A stretch of 64,000 bases of DNA from Ditylenchus dipsaci (Eukaryota; Nematoda; Chromadorea; Rhabditida; Anguinidae), in contig SADC01000867.1 of the NCBI GenBank assembly GCA_004194705.1, positions 496,001 to 560,000 on the forward strand, in the 5' to 3' direction. Position numbers and translations under genes: made by a program. This document shows positions 25,201 to 35,488 of the stretch, piece by piece (the stretch's first letter is position 1; each line of letters opens with the position of its first letter). The notes beneath the pieces were generated by a model. That model was not told where the DNA came from. It worked only from the letters and a program-made list of their open reading frames with translations, and did no database searches.

Positions 25201-28200
25201 GCTTATCAGCACAACAAATTAAGTAGAGAAGAAGTAGCAAAGTCTATTGCCACAGCTGGTGATGCAGCTGCACAACAGGTAGTCAACGCAACAACACCTG
25301 TTGATGCAGCGTCCACTACACCAGGCTCTGTTATTCCTGAAGCTGAAGAAGCTAGTGGTGAGACCACAAGCCGTAAAACTACTAGTTCTAATTCAGCCAG
25401 TGAAAGTAATGAACCTAGTACTGTTTCTTCTCAACTAGTTTTTACCTCCTCTCAAGTAGACAAGGGTCAATCAGTAACTAGTGTACAGCCAGATCAAACT
25501 ACAGTCGCTATCCCGGTAGTGGTAGTGGTTAACCAAGAAGGCGGTGCAAACAATACCCTCAGCACCACTCAAGTGCCATCGACAAGTAATGCAGATATAA
25601 TAAGCACAATCCAAGAGTCCAACACTACTTTTAGAGCTGAAAATAGTCAGTCAGAGACAGAGAGTACAACACTCAGTTCAATCACAGCGTCTGGAGCAGA
25701 GAAATCAAAAATCGGTGCATCAGAGCAGACCACAGCTAATGCTATCCCTGTAGTGGTTGTAGTCAACCAAGAAAGCAGCTCTAATGACACACTTTCTTCT
25801 AGTACCACTCAACCCACATCAACAAACAATGCAGCAAGTGGAGAAGCACAGAGCACAACATTTAGATCGAGCACAGCATCTGAAGCGGAGGAGTCAAGAA
25901 GCAACGCTTCAGAGCAAACTACAATTGCTATTCCTGTAGTGGTGGTTGTTAACCAAGAAGGGGGTGTTAACAACACCATTAGAACCACTCAAGTGCCGGA
26001 AACGAGTGACGAAGAAATAAGCACAACACAAGAGTCCATCACTGTTTTTGGAAATGGTCAGCAAAAAAGTGTGGAGGCTGATAAAACAATAGTGTCAGCT
26101 ACAGCACAAGTTTCTAGCAGCATATCATCTACTACTAACCCAACAATCGCTGTAGTAAGCGCAGGACAAGAAGATTCTTGGGCCAAAAACATTACTGTGT
26201 CTAAAGAAGAAACTGGGACATTAATTTCAACACCAAGCTCATTATCTAGCTCCCAAACTAATTCACCAAAATCAAGACAACCTAGCACTCCCTTGATTGT
26301 GGAAGTTCTCGTCAGAAATGAGACCATAAACCAAAAAATTGGAAGCAGCGATATTGCTGAGACCTCAACTCAAGCAGAGAACACAACTCCCATGCTAGTT
26401 GAGAACGCTATAAGTACTACCGGTGCCTCAAATGTGATAGAGTCAAGCAGAGAAGAAGTAGCTCAGTCTATTGCCACAGCTGGTAATGCAGCTGCACAAC
26501 AGGTAGTCAACTCGACAAAACCTGTTGAAGTAGTGTCCACAACATCAGCTGCCGTTATTCCTGACGCTAAAGAAACTTTTTCAAATAGTGGACAAGCAGA
26601 AGAAGAAACTACTGTCGAAACAGCAACAAACACCATTCTAGTAACATCTGGAGCAGAGGGATCAACCAGCGGTTCACAGTCAGATCAAACTACAGCTGAT
26701 CCTATTCCTGTAGTAGTTGTAGTCAACCAGAAGGAAGCTCCAACGACAGCCTATCTTCCAGCTCCACTCAACCCACACCAACAAGCAATGCAGGAAGTAG
26801 AGAAGCACAAAGCATAACAGTTAGTTCAAGCACATCATCTGGAGCAGAGAAATCATCCACGGCTGCACCAGAACAAACCACAGTTAACACTATTCCTGTA
26901 GTAGTTGTTGTCAACCAAGAAGGCAGCTCCAATGACACCTTATCTTCTAGCTCTGCTCAACCCACACCAACAAGCAATGCAGGAAGTAGAGAAGCACAAA
27001 GCATAACAGTTAGTTCAAGCACATCATCTGGAGCAGAGGAATCATCCACGGCTGCACCAGAACAAACCACAGTTAACACTATTCCTGTAGTAGTTGTTGT
27101 CAACCAAGAAGGCAGCTCTAATGACACACTTACTTCTGGTACCACTCAACCCACACCAACAAGCAATGCAGGAAGTAGAGAAGCACAAAGCATAACAGTT
27201 AGTTCAAGCACATCATCTGGAGCAGAGGAATCATCCACGGCTGCACCAGAACAAACCACAGTTAACACTATTCCTGTAGTAGTTGTTGTCAACCAAGAAG
27301 GCAGCTCTAATGACACACTTACTTCTGGTACCACTCAACCCACACCAACAAGCAATGCAGGAAATAAGGAGGCACAAAGCACAACAGCTAGTTCAAGTCC
27401 TGCATCTGGAGCAGAGAATCGAACAGCAATGCTTCAGAGCAAACTACAGTTGCTATACCTGTAGTAGTTGTAGTCAACCAAGAAGGAAGCTCCAACGACA
27501 GCCTATCTTCTAGCTCCACTCAACCCATACCAACAGACGATTCAGCAAGTGGAGAAGCACAGAGCACAACAGCTAGTTCAAGCACATCATCCGGGTCAGA
27601 TGAATTGACCAGTGGTGCATCAAAGCAAACCACAGTCAACGACATTCCGGTAGTGGTTGTAGTCAATCAAGAAGGTAGCTCCAACGACAGCCGATTTTCT
27701 AGTACCACTCTATCGCCACCAACAAGCGATGCAGGAAGTGGAGAGTCACAGAGCACAGCAAGTAGTTCAAATACTGCATCTGTATCTGAGCAATCATCCA
27801 CTACAGCATCAGAGCAAACCACAGTTGCTATTCCTGTATTAGTTGTAGTTAACCAAGAAGGTAGCTCCAACGATACCCTACCGTCTAGTACTACTCAATC
27901 CACACAAACAAGCAATACAGGAAGTGAAGAAGAACAGAGCACAGCGCACACTGCAAGCCCAGAGCACACTGCAAGCTCACCAGGAGCGGAGAATAACCAG
28001 TCAACAAGTAGTGAACAATTATCAACTACCACATCCCTCATCACAGCATCCTCACCCACCACTCTTGAAGCCATTATAATTCCAGTCGATCAAGTAAATG
28101 AGAAGCAACCAACTAGTTCGACCACCTTTGCAAATATCCCTGAATCAACTACTCTGAGCCAATTAGATGAAACGCAACAAAGCTCATCTCCTACTCCTAC

Positions 28201-29162
28201 TTTTTCTCCTGTCATAAATCAAACTGGATTAGAAGTAGTAGCAGTAGCACCAATTGAAGGCCAGCAGCAAGATAGTAACCACGCCGAAGCTCCTCAATTA
28301 TTTGCCTCTTCTACTCCTAATATAAACGATGTGTCATTTCCTACAACCTCTGTGGTCCAAGAATCATCTACCTCCTCTCAATCAACTATAGACTCCAAAA
28401 ATAAAGTAGTGACACCAGTTGTAGATGTAGGGGATGAGAATAGCTCTACGCTAGTAGCATCCACAGCGAGTCCGCAGACACGTGAGACAAGTAGCACTGA
28501 TTTGTTATCCAATGAGTCAATCACTACTTCACTGCAAGAAAATGCTTCTTCGCCTGCGCCAGAGACTGTAGCTGTGCCCGTTCTAATTGGACAACAAGAA
28601 GACAATACCAAATCAAGTACCGATAGTTTAACTACTCTTGATACCTCCTCACCTGTCTCTTCTCAAACTGCCACTTCAGTAGCACCAGAAAATGCAAGCT
28701 CGGTAGAAGGTGGTCTCTCTTTGGCTCCCATCATAGTTCTTAACTTACCTAAGTTTACATCTAATGAACTGACTTCAACTTCCGTTACCACAGAACTAAC
28801 TAGTGAGGCAACCGAGGAACCTTTGAATACACAGCCTACCACTGATCTCATCGAAGAAACAGAAGCCAACACCACTCCAAGAGAAGTTAGCTCTGTTTTA
28901 ACATCAACTAGACAGCCAGAGATTGTGCGAGCAGTCTCTCAATTAATTGATGTGCTAGGTAGGAAAGGAACTACAGCAATGCCAGTCGCAGGCGGAGAAG
29001 AGTTGGCGAGAGAAAAACCTGTGGGTGAAGTGGCTCAACTTATCGACTCTGTGGCTGCAAACCAACAAAATTTCGAACAACTAGTTGATGATCAACAAAA
29101 GAAGGGAGATCTGATCAAAGAAAAACATGACAATATTCTAGCTGGAAGATTTAAACATAAAG
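13231..29162 (+). CDS. giant mucin gene, main Ser/Thr-rich repeat exon
   Basis: Exon 13231-13296 (same NEVNRK peptide as at 5619) is followed by one exon of about 15.8 kb, 13351-29162, ending AAAG before GTAGGC. It encodes roughly 5,200 residues dominated by Ser, Thr, Glu and Gln. A unit of about 60 residues recurs along its length: EQTTVNAIPVVVVVNQEG, then SSNDTLSSSTTQP, then a Ser/Thr tail. Each has one valine-rich strand and often an NDT glycosylation sequon. Divergent versions at the start (TTPLVIVLKQQNG near 14430) and end (LSLAPIIVLNLPKF near 28710) keep the pattern. The exon closes with predicted helices (AVSQLIDVLG, GEVAQLIDSVAANQQNFEQ). The track of frames breaks about twenty times, and where sister units allow comparison each break is one missing base. 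Such proteins form surface coats; the nematode mucin-with-PAN LET-653 is a loose analogue, but no ZP domain is seen here. Confidence 0.72.
17300..18540 (+). repeat. internal duplication, copy 1 of about 1.24 kb
   Basis: This stretch of the mucin exon is almost identical to 24303-25543, offset 7,003 bases, including non-repetitive peptide such as GGGQTDSPNNQ and ISTTKLSREEVAKS. Each copy has its own one-base deletion (copy 1 near 18433, copy 2 near 25216). Confidence 0.88.
22417..24500 (+). repeat. 189-bp (63-codon) tandem array in mucin exon
   Basis: The start of the PVVVVVNQEG strand recurs at about 22417, 22605, 22794, 22982, 23171, 23360, 23549, 23738, 23927, 24115 and 24304: eleven near-identical units, 189 bases apart, or 188 where a base is missing. 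Two sub-types alternate (ASLSLTSGKEEPSTAAP and ASSGPASGAKKLSTAAP). Near-identity of third positions indicates recent unequal exchange or gene conversion. Confidence 0.92.
24303..25543 (+). repeat. internal duplication, copy 2 of about 1.24 kb
   Basis: Near-identical to 17300-18540. The 189-base array lies directly upstream, so the array and the block may have been duplicated together and then expanded. Confidence 0.88.
26880..27470 (+). repeat. second 189-bp array, three to four units
   Basis: Units start near 26893, 27082, 27271 and 27455 and share a different tail (EAQSITVSSSTSSGAEESS) from the main array at 22.4-24.5 kb. Period is again 189 bases. Confidence 0.85.
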
Positions 29163-29224
29163 GTAGGCTTTTTCGCCATATTGCACCATACTCAAAAAAA
29201 TCTGACTTGTTAGGCTAATTTGGC

Positions 29225-29700
29225 AAAACCTTTTTTGGGAAGGCTTATACCGAGTTGGTTTGCGAAAAGGCTGAAATATGCCACGAAGAATCAAAATTCA
29301 CATTAAATTGACTTTTCTCTAAATTTTTGTGGTGATTTTTTTTAATTTTTTTCAGTATCGTGTAGCCCAGAATTTCGGCTTCCCAACAAGCTATGATTTC
29401 ACCAAATAAACGTTCAAAAAGATGGAGGAACAAGTCTTCGAATGAACCGAATGTTCGAAAAAATTTACTCTATTCAAAACCTTTATTTCATTTCTCCTCT
29501 AACTTTTTGAAACACCGTTTGGTCAGTTAATAGCTTGTTGGTAAGCTGAGATTCTGGGCTACATGATACTATTCAAATTATTGAAAGTTAAATCAAGAAC
29601 TTTGAAATATTTAAGTTTTTAATTTTTCGTGGCATATTTCCCCTTTTCGCGACATTTCAGCTTTTTAGAAAACCAAATCATATTATATTTTTGAAAACCT
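29225..29700. repeat. palindromic element in intron of mucin gene
   Basis: The outer text AAAAGGCTGAAATATGCCACG (from about 29260) pairs with CGTGGCATATTTCCCCTTTTCG (about 29628). The inner text TAGCCCAGAATTTCGGC and AGATTCTGGGCTACATGATA also pair. It fills most of the intron between the Ser/Thr exon and the next PAN exon. No target duplication confirmed. Confidence 0.72.
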
Positions 29701-29878
29701 TTTTTGTATTTCTCATACAATTTGGGACAACTTTTACTGTTCGGGTATTTAATAAATACTATTTATGTCATCATGGTTTTTCTTAGAATTTTTTATTTAT
29801 ATTCTTTTATATAATTTCTTATTTTTTGGCTGTGCTTGTTTGCTTGCTTATATCGCTTTCTATGTTAATATATTTTAG

Positions 29879-32800
29879 AATGCTCCGGCCAACTTCTCTT
29901 TTCTGGGAAAATACTAAAGGACTTTACGCAGTCCTTCGAGGTGATCTTAGCTTCTTCCACAATTCAGGAGTGCGTCCAGAACTGCTTTGAATTGAGTTGT
30001 ACACACGCTGCTTACACTCATTTCCCAAGATCTGCCTGTTTACTGCACTTCTCCACCGATAAAGTACCATTAGATGAGCAATGTGCTTCAGCTATACCAC
30101 CTTCCCTTGATACCAAGTGGGAGTTCTCGTCAGTTCCAGAAGTGGTGGAACTTGACTGTATACGTTGTGAAGGCCAAGTCTTGGTCAACGGTCAGTCTAC
30201 TGATTCCGTTCAAAACAATAATGAGGGTGGGTGCTTGGTTGCTGTCTTGCCTTTTGTTGCCTTTCAGTCGCATTTAAGACTTAAATTGTTTTAGACTCAA
30301 CATTGAAACTAGCACCAATAACTCTAAATGATGAACGACCACCTGGCAGTTCCTCTCAATCCATTGTTGACATAACCAATTTCCACAATGCTGACATTTT
30401 GAAACACAACGTCATCGACAAGTGCTCAACCCACAGGGTATGTCGTTTATTATGGGAGTTTCAATAAACAAGGGAAAGGTGCATACATGTTTGCTTTAGC
30501 TTCGTCCCATCTTTGTTTGTCCCACTTTTATCAATCAGCCTTCTCAGATCAATTAGTTTTTAATATTCAAAACTTAAGACATGACTTCTTTAAAACTGTT
30601 ACAACTAGCTAAGAATTCGATCAACTCAGTAGCCGCACCTCAAAATTTTTAAATAAGGTGCACTTTGCCAAATAGCATTTGTGACAAAAAATGAATATTT
30701 AGAGGTAAAATCTTAAAAATTCTAAAAATCCAGCATCCCAAATAAAGTACAAACTTCTAAATAAGGTGGAGATGGCAACCCTGGATCAACTTATCAAATT
30801 TTATGTTAACTTTTTCTGGTCACAGTTAGAGCAACTCGTCTAACATAGCATAAACTCAGACGAGGTTTTTGTACTAAAGTGCACGGTCAACAGCACCTTA
30901 GAAATATTTTACTAAGTTTTGAAAACTTACTAAGTTATTTAAACCAATTTAGCTTTAAAGGAGCATGCCCGTGCGTTACACGGAGAAAAGGCGAGGACCA
31001 CTAGTTTTTTCTTTCTCGTAAAATCTTTTCATAGGCTTCCATCTAGAATTTTTAAGTTTTCTGCCTAACTTTTAAAAGTAGAATAAGGTCATTAATATCA
31101 GATCGTACGCGAAACGAGTGAAAAAATGGGACGGTTCAAAAAAAATTGCTGGTCCCCCGCCTTAATTTTTTGAAACGCACGGGCATGCTCCTTTAAAGGG
31201 CATGCACACGCTAATAAGAGGGGGTGCCCGGGAATTCCAAATTTTTTCCTGGTGATTGAACTTCTATACGGATTTTCCAACTTGGTTTTTAACAAAACTA
31301 CACCTAAAATTAAATTCTAGGCCTTGTTTTGTTAGAAAACTGGTTGGAAAATCCGTATAGAAGTTCAATGATCATTAAAAATATTTGAATTCCCAGGCAC
31401 CACCTCTTATTAGCGTGGGCATGCCCCTTTAAAGGGGAGGTCTTTATAAATTCTGCGGAACGGAACCAGGATTGGGAATTGCAAAGTCTAGGCTTTCGTG
31501 TGGTCTTTATCAAATAAACATTATTTATAGGTATTACCACAAAATGCAAAGGAAGGGTTGAATTCCAAACATCTCCGGTAGCCAGTCTGCCTCGACTCAA
31601 TGTTAGTAATGATGTCCCAGCAGATAGCCCTGCTGATTGTGCAAGAAAGTGTCTAGAAAGAGTGAGTCAATTAGAAGAATATTAAAACTAAATAAAAAAA
31701 TTATTGTTGTAGGAAGGTTGTACTCTAGCTGGTTTCATCCCAACACCCGGCCACGATACTGCCAGTGGTGTTTGTTTGCTAACTTCTGATGAGTCAGGTT
31801 TTGAATGCGATGTAAAAGACAAAAAGAGATCAGATTACACTTCTCAACATGCTTCTACAGTCCCATTCCTTCTTTCATGCATAAGATGTTCAGGTTGGAG
31901 TTATTTAAAGTCCTTTCAATAAATGAAAGTTTTAGAATGCAACTACAGTCTGAGTTTGGCCAGTCCAGACAGGGAACTGCCTCAGTTTAACATAACTCTG
32001 CCAGTCGCTACTGTAGGAGAATGCGCGCAGAAATGTTCCCAGAAAAGATGTTTATCCGCACAGTTTGATCCAAACACAATGAATGTAAGTTTTTTATCCA
32101 AAAAATATATTTGAGGCCATATTCTCGTGTGCTATTTTATTTCCATACAGCAGTTGTTTTGAAAAAAAATCGTGAGCTTTTCAAAATCAGCTATAGTTGA
32201 TGCGCTATAATATGCGCTATAATCTATATAATATGTTATATAGATTGCCTTTTGTATTGAAATAAACAACTGATAAGCCAACCAAAATATTTTGAGCATG
32301 CATTATTTGAAAACTCCGTTATATATACGGATACTCGACTCAATACTCGAAAAATTTTGAGTATTCGACACGAAAAGTGGATAAAAATTTAATCATTTGA
32401 AATGGGTAAGACATAAGAAAGCCATTAAAAAACATTTGGCTCACGGGAACATTTTTGATTATTCAATTCTATACTTCAAACTCAAAATTTTCGAGTAATT
32501 GACTAGGTATTCGAAAATTTTCGAATAATACTCGAAATTATGGCGCTACCCAGTTTAATTAATCAGAAATTATTGTTTTGTTTTTTTGTAAAAGTTAAGC
32601 AACACAACCTTGTTGATTTTAATCGGCATGATAATGGCTTAGCCACGTTTGACAAAAAAAGTTTTTACACAGCATTGTATAAATTAGCTCGTTTCTAGCA
32701 ATCTTAATGTGTTAAATATGCGCTCAAAGTCGCAGTCGGTTAAAAAAATACAGTGATATTCAGTGTGACACCGAGCAGTTGGTATGGTTAGGAAGGCCAA

Positions 32801-33205
32801 AAATTTTGTTTTTTTGTAAAAGTTATACAGTCGACGCTCGATTTAACACACACCCGATTTAACATACGGTTAGGCTCAGTCCCAGGCCATATGTTAAATC
32901 GAGCGTCGACTGTATTCCCCAAAGTTTTTCTTAAATTTTTTTTTTTAGTGCTCTCTGTCTTTTGAGCCGGTTAAAAAGAGCCAGTCTAGCACTAACTGTG
33001 CAGGTAAATATTTTTTTAGTAAAAATACAATCTGCAATATTTTCGTTATAGTAGAAACAGCGCTGCAGACTAATGGCATCTTTCCAGTAATTTGGATTGT
33101 GTGGAGTGTGCTTCAGAACAAGCCACAAGGGACACATTCATATTGTCTACCACACCTTCACAAACAACAGTGGCCGGAAAACGGATGATGGAGAATGATA
33201 ACTAA
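29879..33205 (+). CDS. giant mucin gene, three further PAN/apple-like modules
   Basis: Exons: 29879-30226 (or to 30190), 30295-30437, 31531-31661, 31713-31893, 31936-32084, 32949-33003, 33052-33205. Module 2 runs from CSGQLLFSG through IQECVQNCFELSCTHAAY and CLLHF to VELDCIRC. A linker follows (30295-30437, KLAPITLNDERPPG). Module 3 runs from CKGRVEFQT through DCARKCLER, EGCTLAGF and GVCLL to LLSCIRC. Module 4 runs from CNYSLSL through ECAQKCSQKRCLSAQF and CSLSFEP to LDCVECAS. All repeat the pattern of module 1 at 6.3-6.6 kb: leading Cys, CxxxC, C-x-x-A-F/Y, C-x-L and closing C-x-x-C. Most module boundaries split in phase 1. Two one-base mismatches of frame (joining 30437 to 31531, and at about 33092 before LDCVEC) resemble the single-base losses of the Ser/Thr exon. 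In the current frame a stop follows MMENDN at 33205. Confidence 0.68.
30954..31197. mobile_element. palindromic element, TTTAAAGGAGC ends
   Basis: TTTAAAGGAGCATGCCCGTGC at the left pairs with CACGGGCATGCTCCTTTAAA at the right. It is closely related to 55949-56192. It lies in an intron between PAN exons. Confidence 0.78.
31191..31437. mobile_element. palindromic element abutting the previous one
   Basis: CTTTAAAGGGCATGC at the left and GCATGCCCCTTTAAAG at the right; the inner arms (GATTGAACTTCTATACGG, TTTTCCAACTTGG) pair perfectly. It shares its left TTTAAAGG boundary with the right end of the palindrome at 30954-31197. Confidence 0.75.
32332..32573. repeat. copy of the CGAGTACTCG-element body
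   Basis: From ATACTCGACTCAATACTCG to TAATTAATCAGAAATTA this is almost identical to 33512-33754, but without terminal AGGGTTGTC-type ends. It lies within the intron before the exon at 32949. Confidence 0.75.
32828..32912. mobile_element. minimal pogo/Tc1-type MITE
   Basis: Ends CAGTCGACGCTCGATTTAAC and its complement, flanked by TA (32826-32827, 32913-32914). Only 85 bases long, with very little sequence between the arms. Confidence 0.85.
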
Positions 33206-33484
33206 TACAAGTTATTGCCAATATTTTTGATTATTAATTGCTCACTAGTTTTCTCAGTCATTTTTTATTTTTTATTTTATTAATTTGTTTTCATGCACTT
33301 TTTTAATGTTAAATATGGCTAGTAGAAGAGGTAGGATCGACTGAAAGAAATAAATTTTAAAGGAATAAATGAAGGCTGTAACTAAAATGCAACAGCAAAT
33401 GTCTAAATTTTACCAGTAAATTTCTGGATTTCAACAGCGAATTTGAACTTGTACATTTTTTCACTTTTTTTCAACCTAATTTTT

Positions 33485-34101
33485 AGGGATGTCGAGTACT
33501 CGAAATTTTCGAGTACTCGACTCAATGCTCGAAAAATTTTGAGTATTCGACATGAAAAGTGGATAAAAATTAATCATTTGAAATGGGTAAGACATAAGAA
33601 AGCCATTAAAAAAACATTTGGCTCACGGGAACATTTTTGATTATTCAATTCTATACTTCAAACTCAAATTTTCGAGTAATTGACTAGGTATTCGAAAATT
33701 TTCGAATAATACTCGAAATTATGGCGCTATCCAGTTTCATTAATTAGAAATTACAATGAAGCACTGTTTCGAGAAAGTCAAAGTTCGCCAAATAAGGGTT
33801 TAGCCAAAAACAGGCTAAGAAAAAAGAGCATGATTGAAAACAACCTGTTTGCGAAACATACGTCTGGAACAGGAACTTGTCTATAACAGCTTTTGATTTT
33901 TGGAAACTACTCCTGACCTAAAAAACCATCATTTTTTAACCATAAGATGGTCAAGCACGCTCTTTTTTAACCTGCTTTTGGCTAAACCCTTATTTGGCGA
34001 AGTTTGACTTTTTCGAAACAGTGCTTTATTGTAATTTCTAATTAATGAAACTGGGTGGCGCCGAAATTATTCAATTTCGAGTACTCGGCTTGACAACCCT
34101 A
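33485..34101. mobile_element. CGAGTACTCG element with a nested palindrome
   Basis: Left AGGGATGTCGAGTACTCG and right CGAGTACTCGGCTTGACAACCCT are inverted. Within it, 33738-34060 is a second palindrome whose arms share GAAGCACTGTTTCGAG and AAATAAGGGTTTAGCC. Its outer end (TTTCATTAATTAGAAATTAC) extends the pairing. Flanking 8-mers (CTAATTTT, GTATTTTT) match only partly. Confidence 0.7.
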
Positions 34102-34392
34102 GTATTTTTTATATTATTTTTTAACTTTGCATTTTATCATCATTGGAAAGCTGAGACTTAGGACTGCATGTTGTTAGAATTACTTTCAAACTAGGCAGAA
34201 AATTTTCAAAATTTCAAATTTGCTGTAAAATTTAAGTAACTTGGTCTTGAACTTCAGACTTTTGATGTTGCAATTCATTTGAGCCATAAAATAAAACTAA
34301 AAAAATAGCTAATGTTTTATAAATTAAAACATTTTATCCCCTTTTTATAAATTTATGTCTCTTTTATTTCTTTTATTTTTTATATCTTTGAG

Positions 34393-34726
34393 GCAGATTC
34401 ACCTTTTTGGCTGAGCATTGTTTTCAGTGCCATTGGTAAGTGAAGTCTTTGAGTTTCTAAATCGTAAACTTGAAGAGTGTGGCAATCTAAGTAGATTACT
34501 TAGTATTTGCCATAATAATTAGATTTTTCCTATTTTATTGTAAATCCATTTTTTATTCTAAATTTTTTTTTAAATTCTTGTTTCTTTCGGTGCTCACAAT
34601 TCTTTCCGTTGACTTTAAAGTATTTTTCTTAATTTTTTTGATTGTGTTCTACACTGTATGTAAGATAAATTTCATAAATTTATTATCTTGAAGGACTACT
34701 ATCGGTACAATCGATTTGGACATTGA
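34393..34726 (+). CDS. mini-exons for membrane helix and cytoplasmic tail, probable end of mucin gene
   Basis: Three tiny exons join in frame: 34393 (or 34397)-34435, 34621-34655 and 34694-34726. The joined peptide reads SPFWLSIVFSAI, then VFFLIFLIVFYT, then DYYRYNRFGH and a TGA stop. This is about 24 hydrophobic residues followed by a short basic-aromatic tail, the classic C-terminus of a type I membrane protein. Donors are GTAAGT and GTATGT; the intron before the tail is 38 bases. The nearest upstream coding block is the PAN exon of the mucin, which in its present frame stops at 33205. An unrecognised donor such as ACAACA/GTGGCC near 33170, or a missing linking exon, would connect them. The link is inferred from order, strand and topology. 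Confidence 0.5.
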
Positions 34727-35488
34727 AATTGAACTTATTATGGTCGGAAATCATGCAGTCCAATTAACTGGGCTAATTAACTTATTATGGTTGTTCAATG
34801 GACATGCTTCTTTAAAAAAGCGATTTCATTTGACAATTGACATTTAAATTGTCGAAATATTTAATTTTTGTCAATTTCTGCGATCATTTTGTTAACTGAT
34901 GCAAGAACTGACAAAATGCTGTCAGAATTTCAGTCTGTTTTAATTACATAGATGCAAATATGAGCATTTTTAACGGCAATAGTTTTTTGCACTAAATTTA
35001 CCGTATTTCCTCTAATAGAAGCCCCTCTTTAATATAAGCCGCCCTCTTACCCTAGAGCTCATCCTAAAAACGGAAGCCCTCCTTGGTCCTGAATGAGAGC
35101 TACTACCTAATAATTAGGTGTCCTAAATGAGGGCTACTATTTTATAACAAGCTTTTCTTGACTCAGCACTACTAGAATCGAGTCTCTTCATAGTTTTCCT
35201 GCATAATAGTCGGTTCAGTTGGTTTTTAAATTGTGACAAGGTTATTATAATCTAAAAAATATTACTTTTAACAAAGATGTATACTATTTTTTCCAAAATA
35301 AAGTCTTCTAAATTATTAATAAGCTTTCCAAAAGTCTTCTTTTTGATTTGGAATAAGTGTTTGTTTTTTCTAAACAACATGGCTCACAAGTTTCAGTATG
35401 AACAACCTCTTTCTCTTGAGGTTGTCAAGGCTTTTTTAGAACCATATTTTAGTTTGTTTGAAATTTTAGCCAGATCAGATTTAAAAAA
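34727..35488. other. intergenic; CCGTATTTCCTCTAAT motif
   Basis: Spacer between the mucin tail and the CEP104-like gene. It contains one MITE-end motif at about 35000-35020. An open frame at 35277-35492 ends exactly over the start codon of the next gene and shows no family resemblance. Confidence 0.5.
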
